Source: Eutypella sp. D-1 (taxonomy: Eukaryota > Ascomycota > Sordariomycetes > Xylariales > Diatrypaceae). Taken from it: a DNA stretch of 64,000 nucleotides. The notes under the pieces are model-generated. The model saw only the letters and a program-made list of their open reading frames with translations. It was not told the DNA's origin and did no database searches. Location: NCBI GenBank assembly GCA_023313575.1, contig JAJTTP010000002.1, forward strand, positions 1,984,001-2,048,000, given 5' to 3'. Below are positions 34,156-47,216 of this stretch, piece after piece (the first letter of the stretch is position 1; each line of letters begins with the position of its first letter). A program made the position numbers and the translations under genes.

Positions 34156-34998
34156 TCGGCGATATGCGATGAATTTGTGGTTTGAGTATCAGGTCGAATT
34201 CGGAATTACCCTGCTTTTTTATTTATTTTATCTTTTTAAAAAATACTTTTCTTCCTCTCGCGCAAAGACTGGAAAGTGATACCCAGGACGAAAGAGAGAA
34301 GAGGTAGAGAGATAGAAGGATAGGCAGAGGCTACAGGGGGGTATTGTTTAAAAACTTTAATAGTGCTGGTGATGGTGGTGGTGGCAGCAGTTTCCTAAAG
34401 AGAAAGATTGAAAAATGATGTTCGATAATAAGCTTCAAGTGCAGTGCGCGCGCAACTTGATTTTAAGTTCGTCTGAGTAAAGCAAGATATCCAATTTCTG
34501 TTAAGAGTAAAAAATAATAGAACATCTCGTGGATTTTAGGGACAAGGGAAAGAACTGGAGAGATGGGGGACGAGGGGCAGGTTAAACAAATGGTATGGAT
34601 ATGGATAGACTGTAACTATATACGCAAGTATAGTAGGTGTAAGGTAGGAAATATTCAAGGTTTCTCGGTTTCTAGCTTTCTAGGTTTCTGGATGGCGGCG
34701 CGCGCGGTGTCGTGGTTGCAGCCCATTGAAACTGACCTGAGGTTACTGGGTATATTCCTATGTACCCAAGTATAGACAACTACTATCCAGGTACATAGAT
34801 ACTTAAAGAAAGGTACAGCACTTACCCGCACTGAGGTAGAGATCCATCGAGGTTTTAGGTGGTAAAGGTATCCTAGGTATCTTGAGTATTTCAAGGCTCG
34901 GATTGGCCTGGAGTAGCCTGGAGTATCCACGTAAAGCACCCAAGTTTATCTAAGCAGATACTTCAGATGCTGGTTGAATACCACCCAGCACTAGAAGT

Positions 34999-35040
34999 GT
35001 ACGAAAATGGTACGGAAATGGTACGGAAATGGTACGGAAA
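34999..35040. repeat. 11-bp tandem repeat, GTACGGAAATG
   Basis: Four near-identical copies of GTACGGAAATG (the first reads GTACGAAAATG). Confidence 0.9.
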
Positions 35041-38000
35041 GCCCAGTATTGTCCTAGTAGCTCGGTAGCATGTAGGTATGTACATGTAGGTAATAATGGG
35101 TTCTGGTGGGGGAGGGGGGCTGATCCCGTTGGTGGTGGCAGGGAGCTTGCCGCTACTAATAAGACTTGCAGTAGCACCCCGGACTGGTACTGGTACTCGA
35201 TACGTACTCGAAACACGTCCGGGCGGAAACAATTCTCATCGACGGCGGTGGCAGAAGCAGTCAGCAGAACCTGGGATTGTCCTTATTAGTCTAGCTACCT
35301 ACCTACCTAGGATGTAGTTAGCTGGTTGGCTGGCTACTTTACCTTTTTGATAAAACACCATGAAGTAGGGGGTCAAGTGGTTATCCGCCTTGCAGTGTAT
35401 AAGTGTAGGTATAAATATAAGGGAGGTATGAATGATGGCGTACTTACTAGTATATCAGGGAAAGTTACCTTGATGCTTCATACCCCCCAGGCTACCTGAC
35501 GAATAATGAATCTGGTAGACTTGGGAAATAGGTAAATATAAAGAGTTTACCATGTATGAGACGAAGAGATTTGGTGTTGTCGTTATTATAGTCCAAGGAT
35601 GTCGTTCATTAAGGCGAGGGGACATGGACCTGGCTTACATGATGCCATTATACGTCGGGATATTAGCAAGGTCCAGATATAGCGAAAGTATGGGCATGGT
35701 AAATTACAGAAGAGAAGGGTTTTTTTCTTCCTAAAGCATCTAGAGCCGGGAGTAGAGATGGAACAGGGTTTATATAGGAAGGAACTTTATTCTTTCTGTC
35801 CCCCTTTCCCTCCTAAAGCCTAGGGTCCCCCTTCCCCCTGCCCCCCTCCCTCCCGGCCAATTGCTACTTCCAAAACTGCAGGATTTCTTTCTTTCTCCCA
35901 GCAACGTCTTTATCCTCCTCTATTCTATTCGGCCAACAACATTGATAACAGAAATTATTAACGATGCCCAGATCTAACTATATAACGGAATCCAACCCAC
36001 CGGTACAACCACCAACAGCCATAGCCGTCTAATGACACCTTAGCGTTAGTCCGTCTATCCCACGTGCCCGCATATGTAAGGTTCGTCTGCTTCGTCTGCT
36101 ATATACATATACACCCTAACAAGATTTTACACACAACATCCAACACACAACATCCAAGCAGGCAAGCTGTTAACAAGCTTGAAACGGTCCGTGGAGCTGA
36201 CGGGGGCGGTAAAGTTAAAACCCTAGGGCACCTCCTGGCCAGAGGAATAAAAACCGCCATTGTTGTCATTATACTGGATCCAACATAGTAGTATGTGAGA
36301 CACCTAGCATACCTACATCCTTTTGTGAATATTCCATAAGCACCAACATAGATCCATGCACTCTACTCTAGGAACGCTAAAGCAGGCCATACACGCCCGG
36401 ACTGTACACGTGTATATGTGATAGAGTCAATTTCGGTCGAGAAAGAAAAAAAAGAAGAAAAAAAGAAAGAAAAAAGAGGCCTGGAAGAAGGCACGAGTGA
36501 CGACAGTAACAGCCGAGCTAACTGCTGGGGGTTCCGAGGCTTGCATCGAGTCGTAACAGCACACAACCCACCTTGCTCCATCTCCGTCGTCGTCGATTGT
36601 GCGCCGTGCCAAACGTTGGCCGCAATCCGGTCCGCCTAGCTGGGTAAAACGACATGGCACCAACACACGAGGCCGATTATGAGGTCTCTGTCTAGTTGTC
36701 AGGTCGCGACAGGTAGACCAGGTAACTAACTGCCTAGGCGTAACTATGCGCTGGTCAGTCAACCTGGCTCTAGTTTTTGCACTTTTAAGGGCCAGCCCAA
36801 CCTCTACATGTATATGCAGATGGGGAACCTGACTAACATCAGACCGAATAGCAAAATAAAGTGACCCCCTGAGCCTGCAGTTATATCGTAGATGCTTATA
36901 TGAATAACCTAAGCAGAGCTGCTAGTGTACCGTACCCTAGGATTATAACGAATCAAACCCACTCACTGGTGTAGGACTTATATTCCAACGTTGGTATAGA
37001 CTTACCCACTTAAGGTACACCTACCTACATACCTAGGTAGGCACTTATGTGCATACTCACCCATCGTGCTTTCAGAACCTTCGCATGCGGGTTGTGCATA
37101 TGCGTCTGTGTAAATATGTACCTAGGTGTGACTGGGTAACTAGGAGGTATGTATGTAACTATCTACCTGGTATACAAGATGCCGGTATAGGATAGATTGC
37201 AAAACCTTGCATAAGCAAGCTCATACTAAATTAGGTTCGAGAAGCCACCCTACAGTATCCAATTCTATATTATCAATTATCAACCTTGGCACTTTCGCAT
37301 GGTGATATAAATGAAGGCTTTAATCAATACCCGACTATTCCAAGGTAGGCCGCTATACTACTACCACGGATGTAGGTAAGCATGTATCTGATGTACCTTA
37401 ACCTATTCACATACCTTGGTAGGTACTTGAGGTAACCTTAATAGTGGCTCACACTACCGTATCGGGATAAGACCCCATCCCCTCCCCGGAAGACCCACAG
37501 TTGCGGCACGAGCCTAAGCTGTCCCGAGGCCCAGCAAACTGGGTGAGGGACACCAAAAGGAGACACCAGAGTGGTGGAATGGTCCCAATTAGAGACATAC
37601 TAAACCTCTAGTCATCATGTAGAGCAACAAGTACCTTTTCTTCTAGATGGGTAGTCGCCATGGCCTACGGGTATCAGGCATTTTTGTGTCACCTTAATAA
37701 CTGATTGAGCCCACTCTTCGCCATACCCAGACCCGAGCCGGTGGGAATGTCCAAGGCCAGGGAAGGCAAGAGGCCCCGACTTACTTTACACGACAGGACA
37801 CGACACGCGTACGAGACATGTTATACTGCTTTTGCTTGTCTGCTTGCTTTGGCTTTCAACCTCCCGGCGTAACCTCGTTAGACATACCGTTACCTTCCCC
37901 GGCATGCCGTGGTTATTCTAAGGCAGGCGGACTAAATGAATGCCAGAGTTGCTTGCCGCGCCCCGCGACGCGCGAGAACAGATCTTCAATTGGGACCTTC

Positions 38001-41000
38001 AAAGAAAGCGAGGGGGTTAAAAGACGTGCTTCTTGGCCCGCGAAGACTTGCCCTTCGATTAATCTGTTATAGAGGCTTATGACGACGTTGTGTAGCATGG
38101 CGCTCGACTTTTGCACGATTGTTGGGAGTGCGGTGCATGGGAATGGTGAACGAAGAAGATAGCAGCAGGTTAGCCAGCCAGTTTAGCCCCTGAAACTTTC
38201 TTTTGGGGAGGGGCTTGGCCGTGCATTCGTACATGAGCAATGCTAGATGCCGTTTCCGTTTTAGCATAATCTGCATTGCTTCTCTGTTCCCATCATCTCG
38301 TACATCTCTAATATCAAATTGGTACGTCGGGCAGTAACCTAAACCCTGGCTGGTGGGCTGTCCCCCAGGAAAAGGGGGGGTACATGCGGGATGGCCATGC
38401 TGATACGAGGGCCACTTTCTCTTTTCGCAAACTTGTGTAACTACACCACGAACGATCTTGACTTGGCCATTCCAAGGTTCGAGGTTCGGATCTTGAAAAC
38501 ATGGTGTTATTCCCGTCACTCGTGAGTGATGTGAGAAAGAAAAGGAAAGTGAACTACGAAGACATTGGTATAAAACGGTCGACGTTGCTGACATTATAGA
38601 TTATCTAAACATAAATCACGTTGTAACCTAGGTTATGCAGTCCAGCTACATATTTCGCGGAATCCACATGTCGTGGGCTGCTAGATGGCCGTGATAATGC
38701 AGGTGCAGAGTCCGAAGGCCCCCAGTGCCGAGCAGGGTCGTACGCGCTCTCGCTTCAGAGCAAACAACGACTGCGGGCGAGGACCCAGGCCCGGTTTTCA
38801 GGTCCTCTGCGGCCACCACATCCACACTCCTCCCCCACCCCCTTCTCCTCCCTGCTAGCCTGTGTCCCTGTCCTCCCATTCGCTCTCTCCCTGCCGGCAG
38901 GGCATGACGTTTGGGAAATCTCCCGATGTCGCTGCTGTCAGGGAGCAACCCCTGGACGCCGGGCCTGCAATGCTACTCGTACAACGCACTGCTGAAGTAC
39001 CCTATCGCGCGGTAGCCCAATGCACGGCACTTAACCAATAGAGACGCCCCCCGACGACCTCGAGTGAGACGTCGGGTTCTGGAGATCGACACCCATCCGA
39101 CTCGCGACCGGCCCGAACGGTGCGAGTCGAGTGTTAGCTTATGCAGTCGCCACTCCCGAGAGGCCAGATATATTAGCAGATTATTACTGGGTATACCTGG
39201 TGCCCACATTCTGCGTCATCGTTGAACCAGAGGATAGCAAGGGGATTCAGGCAATAATAGAATGAATCAAGATTGCTTTTTCAGGAAGTGAGGAATGCGT
39301 AGTGCCATGGTCCCCTACCTTTCCACTATACATGATCATCATTTCCACCAAACTACAAGGATATCCAGAATTTGCTCCCGATGCCAGTTTCCGCGGTGGC
39401 GTCTGAATGATGGGAAGGATCGTCTTGGCCCCCCCAAGACGCTGCGAAAGGGATCTGGCCCTTTTGGGGGTGTAGGTTCTGGGCAGCTGGGTGGTCTCCA
39501 AAGCTCGTAACACACCCCCCGCAATACTGGGAACATGACTCTGCTCACCTCCCCCCTTCCTTCCTGGCGGGAGTCACTTATCAGGACCCCCCCCTTCTTA
39601 TCACCGCTGCACGCTACTGGCGCTGCATGTCATACTTGCACAAATGCTCGTGTAACCCATATTACTGAATCCGGACGCGACCAGGGCGTTCCGAGCTGGC
39701 GAATCCTTTCTACATCTAGGCAGGCACGTCGACGAACAAGGTTTAGGGGGGTCCAATGGAAAGCTAACTCCGCAGGACTTGAGTTGACCACTCAAGATCC
39801 ATATCCTCCCCCCTTTTAGCCCAAGATACCTGTTACAACCGTTCGGTTCGTGACTAAGGTATATGCATATCCTCAAAGGACCACTGTCGCGGAATGTCTT
39901 CCATAGTGACTTTAGTAAGAGAGCGATGCCTAACCCGTTATGTGCGGCGGGTGACTTGGCAACGATGGTGCTATGTCACTAGGACATACGTCAGGGAAGG
40001 CGGTGGGCTGGCATTTGAATCACTAAATCATGTAAGTCTCTGGAGGTATCAGATACATGCCCACAGTAAGCCATTGGAAGACACATCAATTTCCATCCCC
40101 CTAAATCTCGCAAGGAAGTAATGGAGAGCATGAATCTTAGTTAGAGCGACTGACCAATCACCATCCACTAGCAATACCCGACAGTCTGGTAACGCCAAGA
40201 GGACCCGTCTCGCTAGCTTTTCCTTCTTAAACATGTAACATCCGCAACGGCAAAGGAGTCTTGTCTCTCTTGCCTGTCCTACGCAACCCAACCTCCCTGC
40301 CAACCTGCCAACTAAATCTCCACCGGCCCATCATGCTCTGACGATCTGAGGCGCAGCCAGCAATGGTCGTTTGGTCCACTTGAAATCTCGTCCTATCGAT
40401 GGAGTCAGGCCGTGGAAGCTAGCTTTTAGTCCTGGGCCTGAAAAGGGGTTGCATGTTCATCAACATGTCATGACTACGGTATGGGAATTGGAGCAGTCTA
40501 CGTATGTAGATCTCTGGCGACCTATAGGCTCTAAGGGACTCTAGGATCAAAAGAAGAACTTTCAACGAATATGCTTGCTGGCGTACTCCTTTCTCCAGCG
40601 CCGTTGTTTCGATGTCTCTGTCTGGTCCCACAAGACACGAGATTTTCGCAAAACTCGGCTGATATTACACTGAAACAGAAGTGTTCATTTTATAAGTAGG
40701 TGTAAAATTTTGTACGTCAGCCGCATGCCACACACATTTGTTCCTTGGTCATGTGTGGCTAGGGACTGGAGCTAATTGCGGCAGATCCTGCTTGCTCCCT
40801 TGGGATCTCGCTAGCTCGCCTTCTTGAGGCGAGATGCGGCCCGCCTGTCTACGTCAGTCCACCTGCAAGATCTCATCTCGGATAAGGGGGCCATAAGAAG
40901 CCGTTTCCTCTCACAAGTGTGGCCAATTCTTGCGAGAGGGCATCTGTTGACATTACATAGCCCTCTTACCATGCCCATTATTACTAGTGCTACAATCTTA

Positions 41001-44000
41001 CCATGGGACCAAACCGCTTCCAGAAGGTCTGTACTTCCCCTTGCCAGGCCCAGGCTCACCTTGAATCAATGAACGAAAGGACTTTCCGCCTCTGGGTTCC
41101 TTTCCTCATCAAAGTCTCGCTCTACATAGTACACTGGTTAACTCACTTGGTCGTGCCCGAACAGGGCGCAACCTCTTGCTAGGCGCGGACACGCGGGTAC
41201 TTACAGCGCCTATCACTAAAATCGAACTAAATAGGCGGGCCTCCCCCACATCCGTCATGCGGCATCATGCCCCTATTGCCGCCTTCTGCGTTGCGTCGTC
41301 GTGTCACGTCGAACCAAAGCTATGTACATTCCCATCGGATCGCTCGGTCTGTATTTTTTTATATAACTTGGTACCTGCATCCAAACCTAGGCACACCCAA
41401 GACGAGATCATGTAGATGGACAGATAGATAGTCGGATTGACAGATGAGATCTTGCAGTAGGAGGGGACGGGTATTGGAAGGGGAACGAAAGACTTCACAC
41501 AACTACGTAGGGCGACAGGTAGGCCAGGGGCCCTGGTTGCGGGCGCTGTCTGCTGAGCCTGGGCCAGCCTACGATAAGCCACACACATATGCCCGAGTCG
41601 ATCACCAAGGCCCCCCATGTTATGTATCATCGATGTATCGCCCAAGCTCTGCGGGCGGACATTTCTTTTCAATCTCGAAAGTTCAGGGCCCCCTGGCCAT
41701 AGTACATCGCATAGTGACTAACATTACTGTCTTTCTATATATATCATACAAAGAACACACAGTAACACTGGCCTGATGGAGGTGACCGCTGGTCCATTCC
41801 GCTCTAAGTAAGCCGGCCAGAGGCTTTCACGGTAAGAGTCATTTGAGGCCTATTAATACCATGTAACTATAATAACGCCTGTTAAGTTACGTATGGAGTC
41901 ACAGTAATCGCCCACCATGCGTGAGACATGGGGTTCTTTGCAGTTATAACCAGGGTTCGTTTACGCAAATGCTTTCCTTCGCTGTAGTGGATAAGCTAGC
42001 TTGCCTTTCAGTGACGCCGGCCGAGAGAGCCTTTGTCGCCACATAGATGCGGCACTAACTTATTTTCCTATGTAGCACCCGACGCCTACAGCCATTCACT
42101 TCGCAAACCCGGCGCAATGGTAACTGCACGAGTCGCTACGAACGCCGGTGTGCCGCCTACGACTCGTCACATCGTCCCTTGTCCAGCTTTACCGCTGTAT
42201 GGTGACCGTGTAGTGGCCCCCCTCAGATTGGCCCTGTTGTGTACGGAGTGCGGTGGTCGTGCGCCGCGATGATGCGTGGCGCGAAATACGGGTGTTTCAT
42301 CCCGTGGCTGCCGGCATATCGCTCAAAGATGCCTGGCCCACTCTCGTCGCCGCGTCGCTACTGCTTTGTGCGTCTGCAACCTCATTACCAGCAACCTGGG
42401 CCGGACACCTCGACGTAGTATCAGACATCAGGCCAGAGGGCTCGTGTGCGCACATGTATGTCTCGCAAGCAGTGTCAGGACACATTGTGCATCGCCAACA
42501 CATATCGTATATATATATTACATTTTGTAAATGCAATCATAACTACATATCTACTGATCAGCCGCGAACCACATTCAATACGAAGAGCAGTTGATGAGTC
42601 CCCACCTTATTTTTCGCCCGAACTGTATAGCAACGTTCGTTAGTGATCTGCCGATGTCCACAGCTCGTCCAATGCCCTCGGGTCGTCCACGTTAGCTGCC
42701 GAGATGGGGGACCACCAGCCAACTACCTAGTCACGGGCTGCCGTCTGATTCATCAGATTCACCAAGGGAGATCCAACGGCACCCACACCTGTGGCTTCGG
42801 CGAGCACCGCCGTTTGGTGTGACCAGCCCCCCCTCCCCTGCCAGCCCAGTCAGGCCAGCGCTTCGAAGAAAAAACTCCGGCACTAGAGCCCAGGCAGGAC
42901 TAGTCCACAGAACGGGCTGCAAATCATCAATAGATTCGAGCTTAGTGGTCTTGTCAGGAGCAAGGGGGTTTGGCTCCACGAATGTCGAGCCATCCAGCGG
43001 ACCGCGGTCGTTGGCTGGTGACCGCCCACTCGCCCACCCTGTCCACCATGCCCCCTCCTGGGCCCCCCTGGCCGCCAGGCCGCCAGCACCAGAGAGAAGA
43101 GGCATCTCCGTACGACGGAAATGACGTAGGATTGCGAACCAAACTGTCGGGTCCGACTAATACGTTTCTGGCTACTCTCACTACCCGTGTGCTCAGGCCC
43201 TGTGGGCCCCAAGTTCCAGATGATGGATTTCGATCTTCCTAGTCCGCCGCGTCTTCCGCCCCTACGCAATAAGAGCAGCCACAAGACACTACTAACTTAT
43301 TTGCGTGCGTCCTATTCCATCGATATCGTCTTGCTAACTTTCTTCGGCTGACCTCCCGTTTACTTCGGATAAATCCGATCCGTATGTTTCTCAAACATAG
43401 TCCAGTGCTGACCGACGACAGCATCTCACGTGCAGCGCTCAGACCGCCGCGGAAAAAATTCTTAACTACCGACAATCCACCTCACTATAATCTACGACAA
43501 CGACACTCTATAACGGACTAGCCAATCGATAATCTGTCAGCCCCAAGCTCTATGATCCGATTTTTACACACCACGAGCATATTGCATTCGCGTGAATGGC
43601 TATCTATCTTAAAAAGGTCGCAGACTATTTCACTGTTCCAAGAGGCCGGGTCCTGCCTGTCCCATTCTGATGTTACTCGCCGCGAGCCCTGCATACCTCC
43701 CAGGCAAAGTGACGAGACCCGGAAAACCGGAGAAGCGCAGGAAAAGGGGGTGTTTCTGGCCATCCAACTAGCCAGTTCTTGTCTTGCAGCCTCCTCTCCC
43801 TGACTTGGTCGCTCTCCATTGCCATGGTAATGGGATAACTCAACCTTGGAGGAGAACGCGGTGCGTCCTGACTTGGAAAGACTATCCGCTGACCGACTTA
43901 TTACATACCCTTAGCTGAGACCATAGTGGCTTCCGTCTTTACCTCGCACATTAACGCCTCGCAAATATAGTCGCAAGGGGTTGAACTAAGGTCGTCTACC

Positions 44001-47000
44001 AACTAATAGTCAAATCATGCCCGCCACGCCCCCTACTTGACTAGCAATGTTCAACGTGGCATGACTCGAGGGGATTGAGTGTATGCGGTTCGAACCAGCC
44101 GCGGGCCCCCTTGGGTCCAGATTCAGATTATCTTTTCAGGGGCGAGCGCTGGTTGTGTCTCGATCTGCTCGCCTCAGGTCTATGCTAGGTGAGGGGGGAC
44201 AGGGGTCTCTCTCGGGTAAGGCTCCCGAGAACAAAGTGTTGGAATGCACATGACACGTAGCACGAGCAGACGACCCGTCTGTCTATGTGCACCCTCCATA
44301 AGGATAGCTCTTGGAACATATTGGCCTCTTGTTTCCGCCAATGAACGGAGGTCCCAATACGGCGGAACCCAATCACTGCTCGCCCATATTCTAGTGCTCA
44401 GCGAGGAAGGGGGTGGGCGAGGCGCACCAGCTAACTGGATATCTACAGATCCACCGGCGCCGCAACCATGGAGAAATGCCACTCTGCTTAGTGGCCTGGT
44501 TTGTACCGCCAGACTCACTTTTTCTGCTCGTACGCTCCTCCTAAGGACGAGTTATACCAGGCACATGGCTATAGAGGTGGTCTAGATAATGCGAAAAGAT
44601 ATTGATACTATTAAGTATGACGTGGAGCCGGGGGCGGGATGGTTTTTTCACGTTCCATAACGTGTAGATAATATTCTATTCACCTTTCTACCTCGTAAGG
44701 ATGTGAAGTAGACGAGGGAAAAATTAAGGGGGGGGGTTCCGTTAAAGCTTAGTGACTCCATAAGTACAACCATATCCTCGAATATGGAAAGAGGTTGTGC
44801 CCTACTATCCGTCGATACGCCTGTATTTCAGTTATTTCCATTTTCCATCTACATCATGCTTGTGCTCTTCGAATGGTTGTCACAACAGCGCAACAACGCG
44901 TCAGCGCCAGTGTTATAGAGGTGAGTGAATACAGTTCACTCAGTTCCATTAGAGATCTTCCATTTGCCTTATCCATGCCTTTCGTACGCGCTGGACAGAG
45001 ACATGTGTAGTATGGCTTGCAGTAAGTGTGCTTCCATGTCCAACCAGCTAACCATCCATCCATCAACATATTTTGTCCACGAAAACCCGCGCGCCATAAT
45101 TCAAAGCTCGCAGGGACTGCTTTTAACTCTAAATTTAAAGATTTGAGGTCTATGCAGCCTCTATTCTCCTCGTACTCAAAAAAGTGTTCCGAGTCCAGCA
45201 CTTAAGTATTTGCGATGACTGCGGTGCTACCCCACTCCATCGTCTTTCGTCAGCAGGAGTTCGTGTCCTCATGAAGTGATTGTTAGGGGATATAGTCCAC
45301 CCACCTTCTGGGATGGCTATCTAGAGCCAAGTCTATACGTTGGGGGCTTCGCTCCCCTATATACAGTACGGGCCAGGGCGTCATAACTGCCATATATGAT
45401 GAGCCCTATACGATAATTATTTTGAGCACCCGTTATATTCACGGCGCATATCACACTGGCACTATTATTCCCTAACGGCGATGACCATTTTGCATTCATC
45501 GAAACAAGTCCAAATATCGTGACTGTGACCGGATGAATGACCTCGGGATATGTCCTCGTGGGTGGCTTGATGCTACTTGCTAGGTAGCCCAGGCTACGGC
45601 GGGAGAGCACATTGATTTCGGCCAGGTTCTGCCTCGGTTTTACTCGAGGGAATACCGTCATCGCACTTCGTAAACGGCGGTGGGTGTGAGTGTGAGATGA
45701 GCCGCAGCTTCTAAGGGGTACTGGCTGCAGGGTCTCTAGTGTGCCTAGGGGTTGATTTTAGCTTATTTGAACCCAGTGAATAAGACGCATTAGAAGTGAG
45801 ACGGACTACTGCAGACACTTAGTTGACTAAATGAAGTGGCCTCTTTCGGCATAGATATGGCCTCAACCTTTTGCCTTAGGCGGAGCAGTTAGTCCAAGAG
45901 ACAGGGTCTCAAACCCGTAGCTGTAAACAGACGAATGAGCTTGGATCTATCAGGTGAGAAATATATACCTTATCACTGGTGGAGGAATAGTTGAATCCGG
46001 TCAGTCATACCTTGGTCAGTATGGTGGCTTTCGCTACATGTATGGTGATGTTGTTGGCGCTCTGTCTTGGGGTTCCACAATCGTAGAGTTTATCCCATAG
46101 ACCCTGTAAGCCACGCCCTAGACTTTAGTTATGCGACTCGTTCATAAAGATCTGTCGGCTAACCCCGTATGCTATGATGGTCTATTACACTCTCGTAAAC
46201 TATCGCTTCCTTTTGGATGTCATTGTAAGATTCTAAGCTAGAAACGTCCTGTCTTCTCAAGAGACAGAAGCTGTCATGAAATGTGAATCCACGAGAGAAC
46301 GAAAGTAACGCAGCCAAAAGCCCGAACACTCAAAGACAGCATACATGCACTACAAGCTAGTGATAACAACTGCTGTCAGTAAACCCCATAACAGGTACAT
46401 ACCCCTTAAGAGATAGGCCCTTCATATAGAATACGTATACACGATTGTGCATTCAGTGAAAAGGGAAGGCGAGAGGCCCTAGCTGTGAATAACGTGAGGA
46501 AACTATCCATCTAGACGCTGATGTCCATATAGGCCCGGACTCGAGCATTTAATACACTTCTCTTCCCCTCCCGTCAGCAGGCGTACCCACCTCCTGGGCT
46601 CTTCATCTATAAATGGCCGGTTCAGCACGAGCGCAGACGGCTAACCTTCATCTGGGCGTTGCCACGATGAGCATGCACGATAGCATGTTGGCAGATACGG
46701 ACATACCTATCTGACTTGGAAAAGATACGCTTGTATAGATATAGCACAACCATTGGAATCCGTCTTTCTGTCTTATCTGTAGTTCCTCATCATTCCACCT
46801 CATCCTCATTCCCAACCGCCCTCCTCTTTCGCTGGTTTGATAACAAACAGAGAGCCGGTGCCCTGAGCGTGCTTGAGACGAGGTCACCAACGTCGATGAT
46901 ACAAGAACCTTTGCAAGCACCCTCCTTATACCTACCTCCCGCCATGCATGAACTCAACATCTGCAAAAAAGGGGGTATCTCGGTGTGGTGGAGTCTTCAG

Positions 47001-47216
47001 TAAATTCGTAAGATGAAAATGAGAGGAAAAAGAGCAAAAGGAACGAGTAAGGTATTGAAGTATAATTCGAGGACATCCATGTACGCCGTAGGTTCCCTGT
47101 CTGGGCCTTTGACGATCCCTGTCTTGGTGCCTTTCGTGGTGGTTGGCGGTAGCATTCGCCATGCCCATCCAGCTCGGGTCGAGTTCTCGCTTGAAAAAGA
47201 AAACCACCCGGAACCT

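Larger units (their letters stand above)
33492..47216. other. 13.7-kb gene desert
   Basis: I find no gene in this stretch. All frames on both strands are under about 180 codons, overlap one another, and lack motifs or matching splice partners. The longest is 175 codons on the minus strand (38067-38594). The first 5 kb are AT-rich with microsatellites and TACCTAGGTA-type motifs (34081-34155, 34999-35040, 37019-37045). From about 38.9 to 46.7 kb the sequence is of mixed composition, nearly free of simple repeats, and is not obviously AT-rich as expected of heavy RIP. No transposon terminal repeats or transposase or reverse-transcriptase motifs were recognised. Confidence 0.5.

Noticed and set aside
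35375..35440. tRNA-like GTCAAGTGGTTATCCGCC stretch
   Set aside because: It resembles a tRNA D-arm, but the following sequence is AT-rich with no B box or closing stem.
38067..38594. 175-codon minus-strand frame in the gene desert
   Set aside because: It has an ATG but no recognisable domain, signal peptide or neighbouring splice partner, and its composition resembles non-coding frames nearby. A homology search could rescue it.
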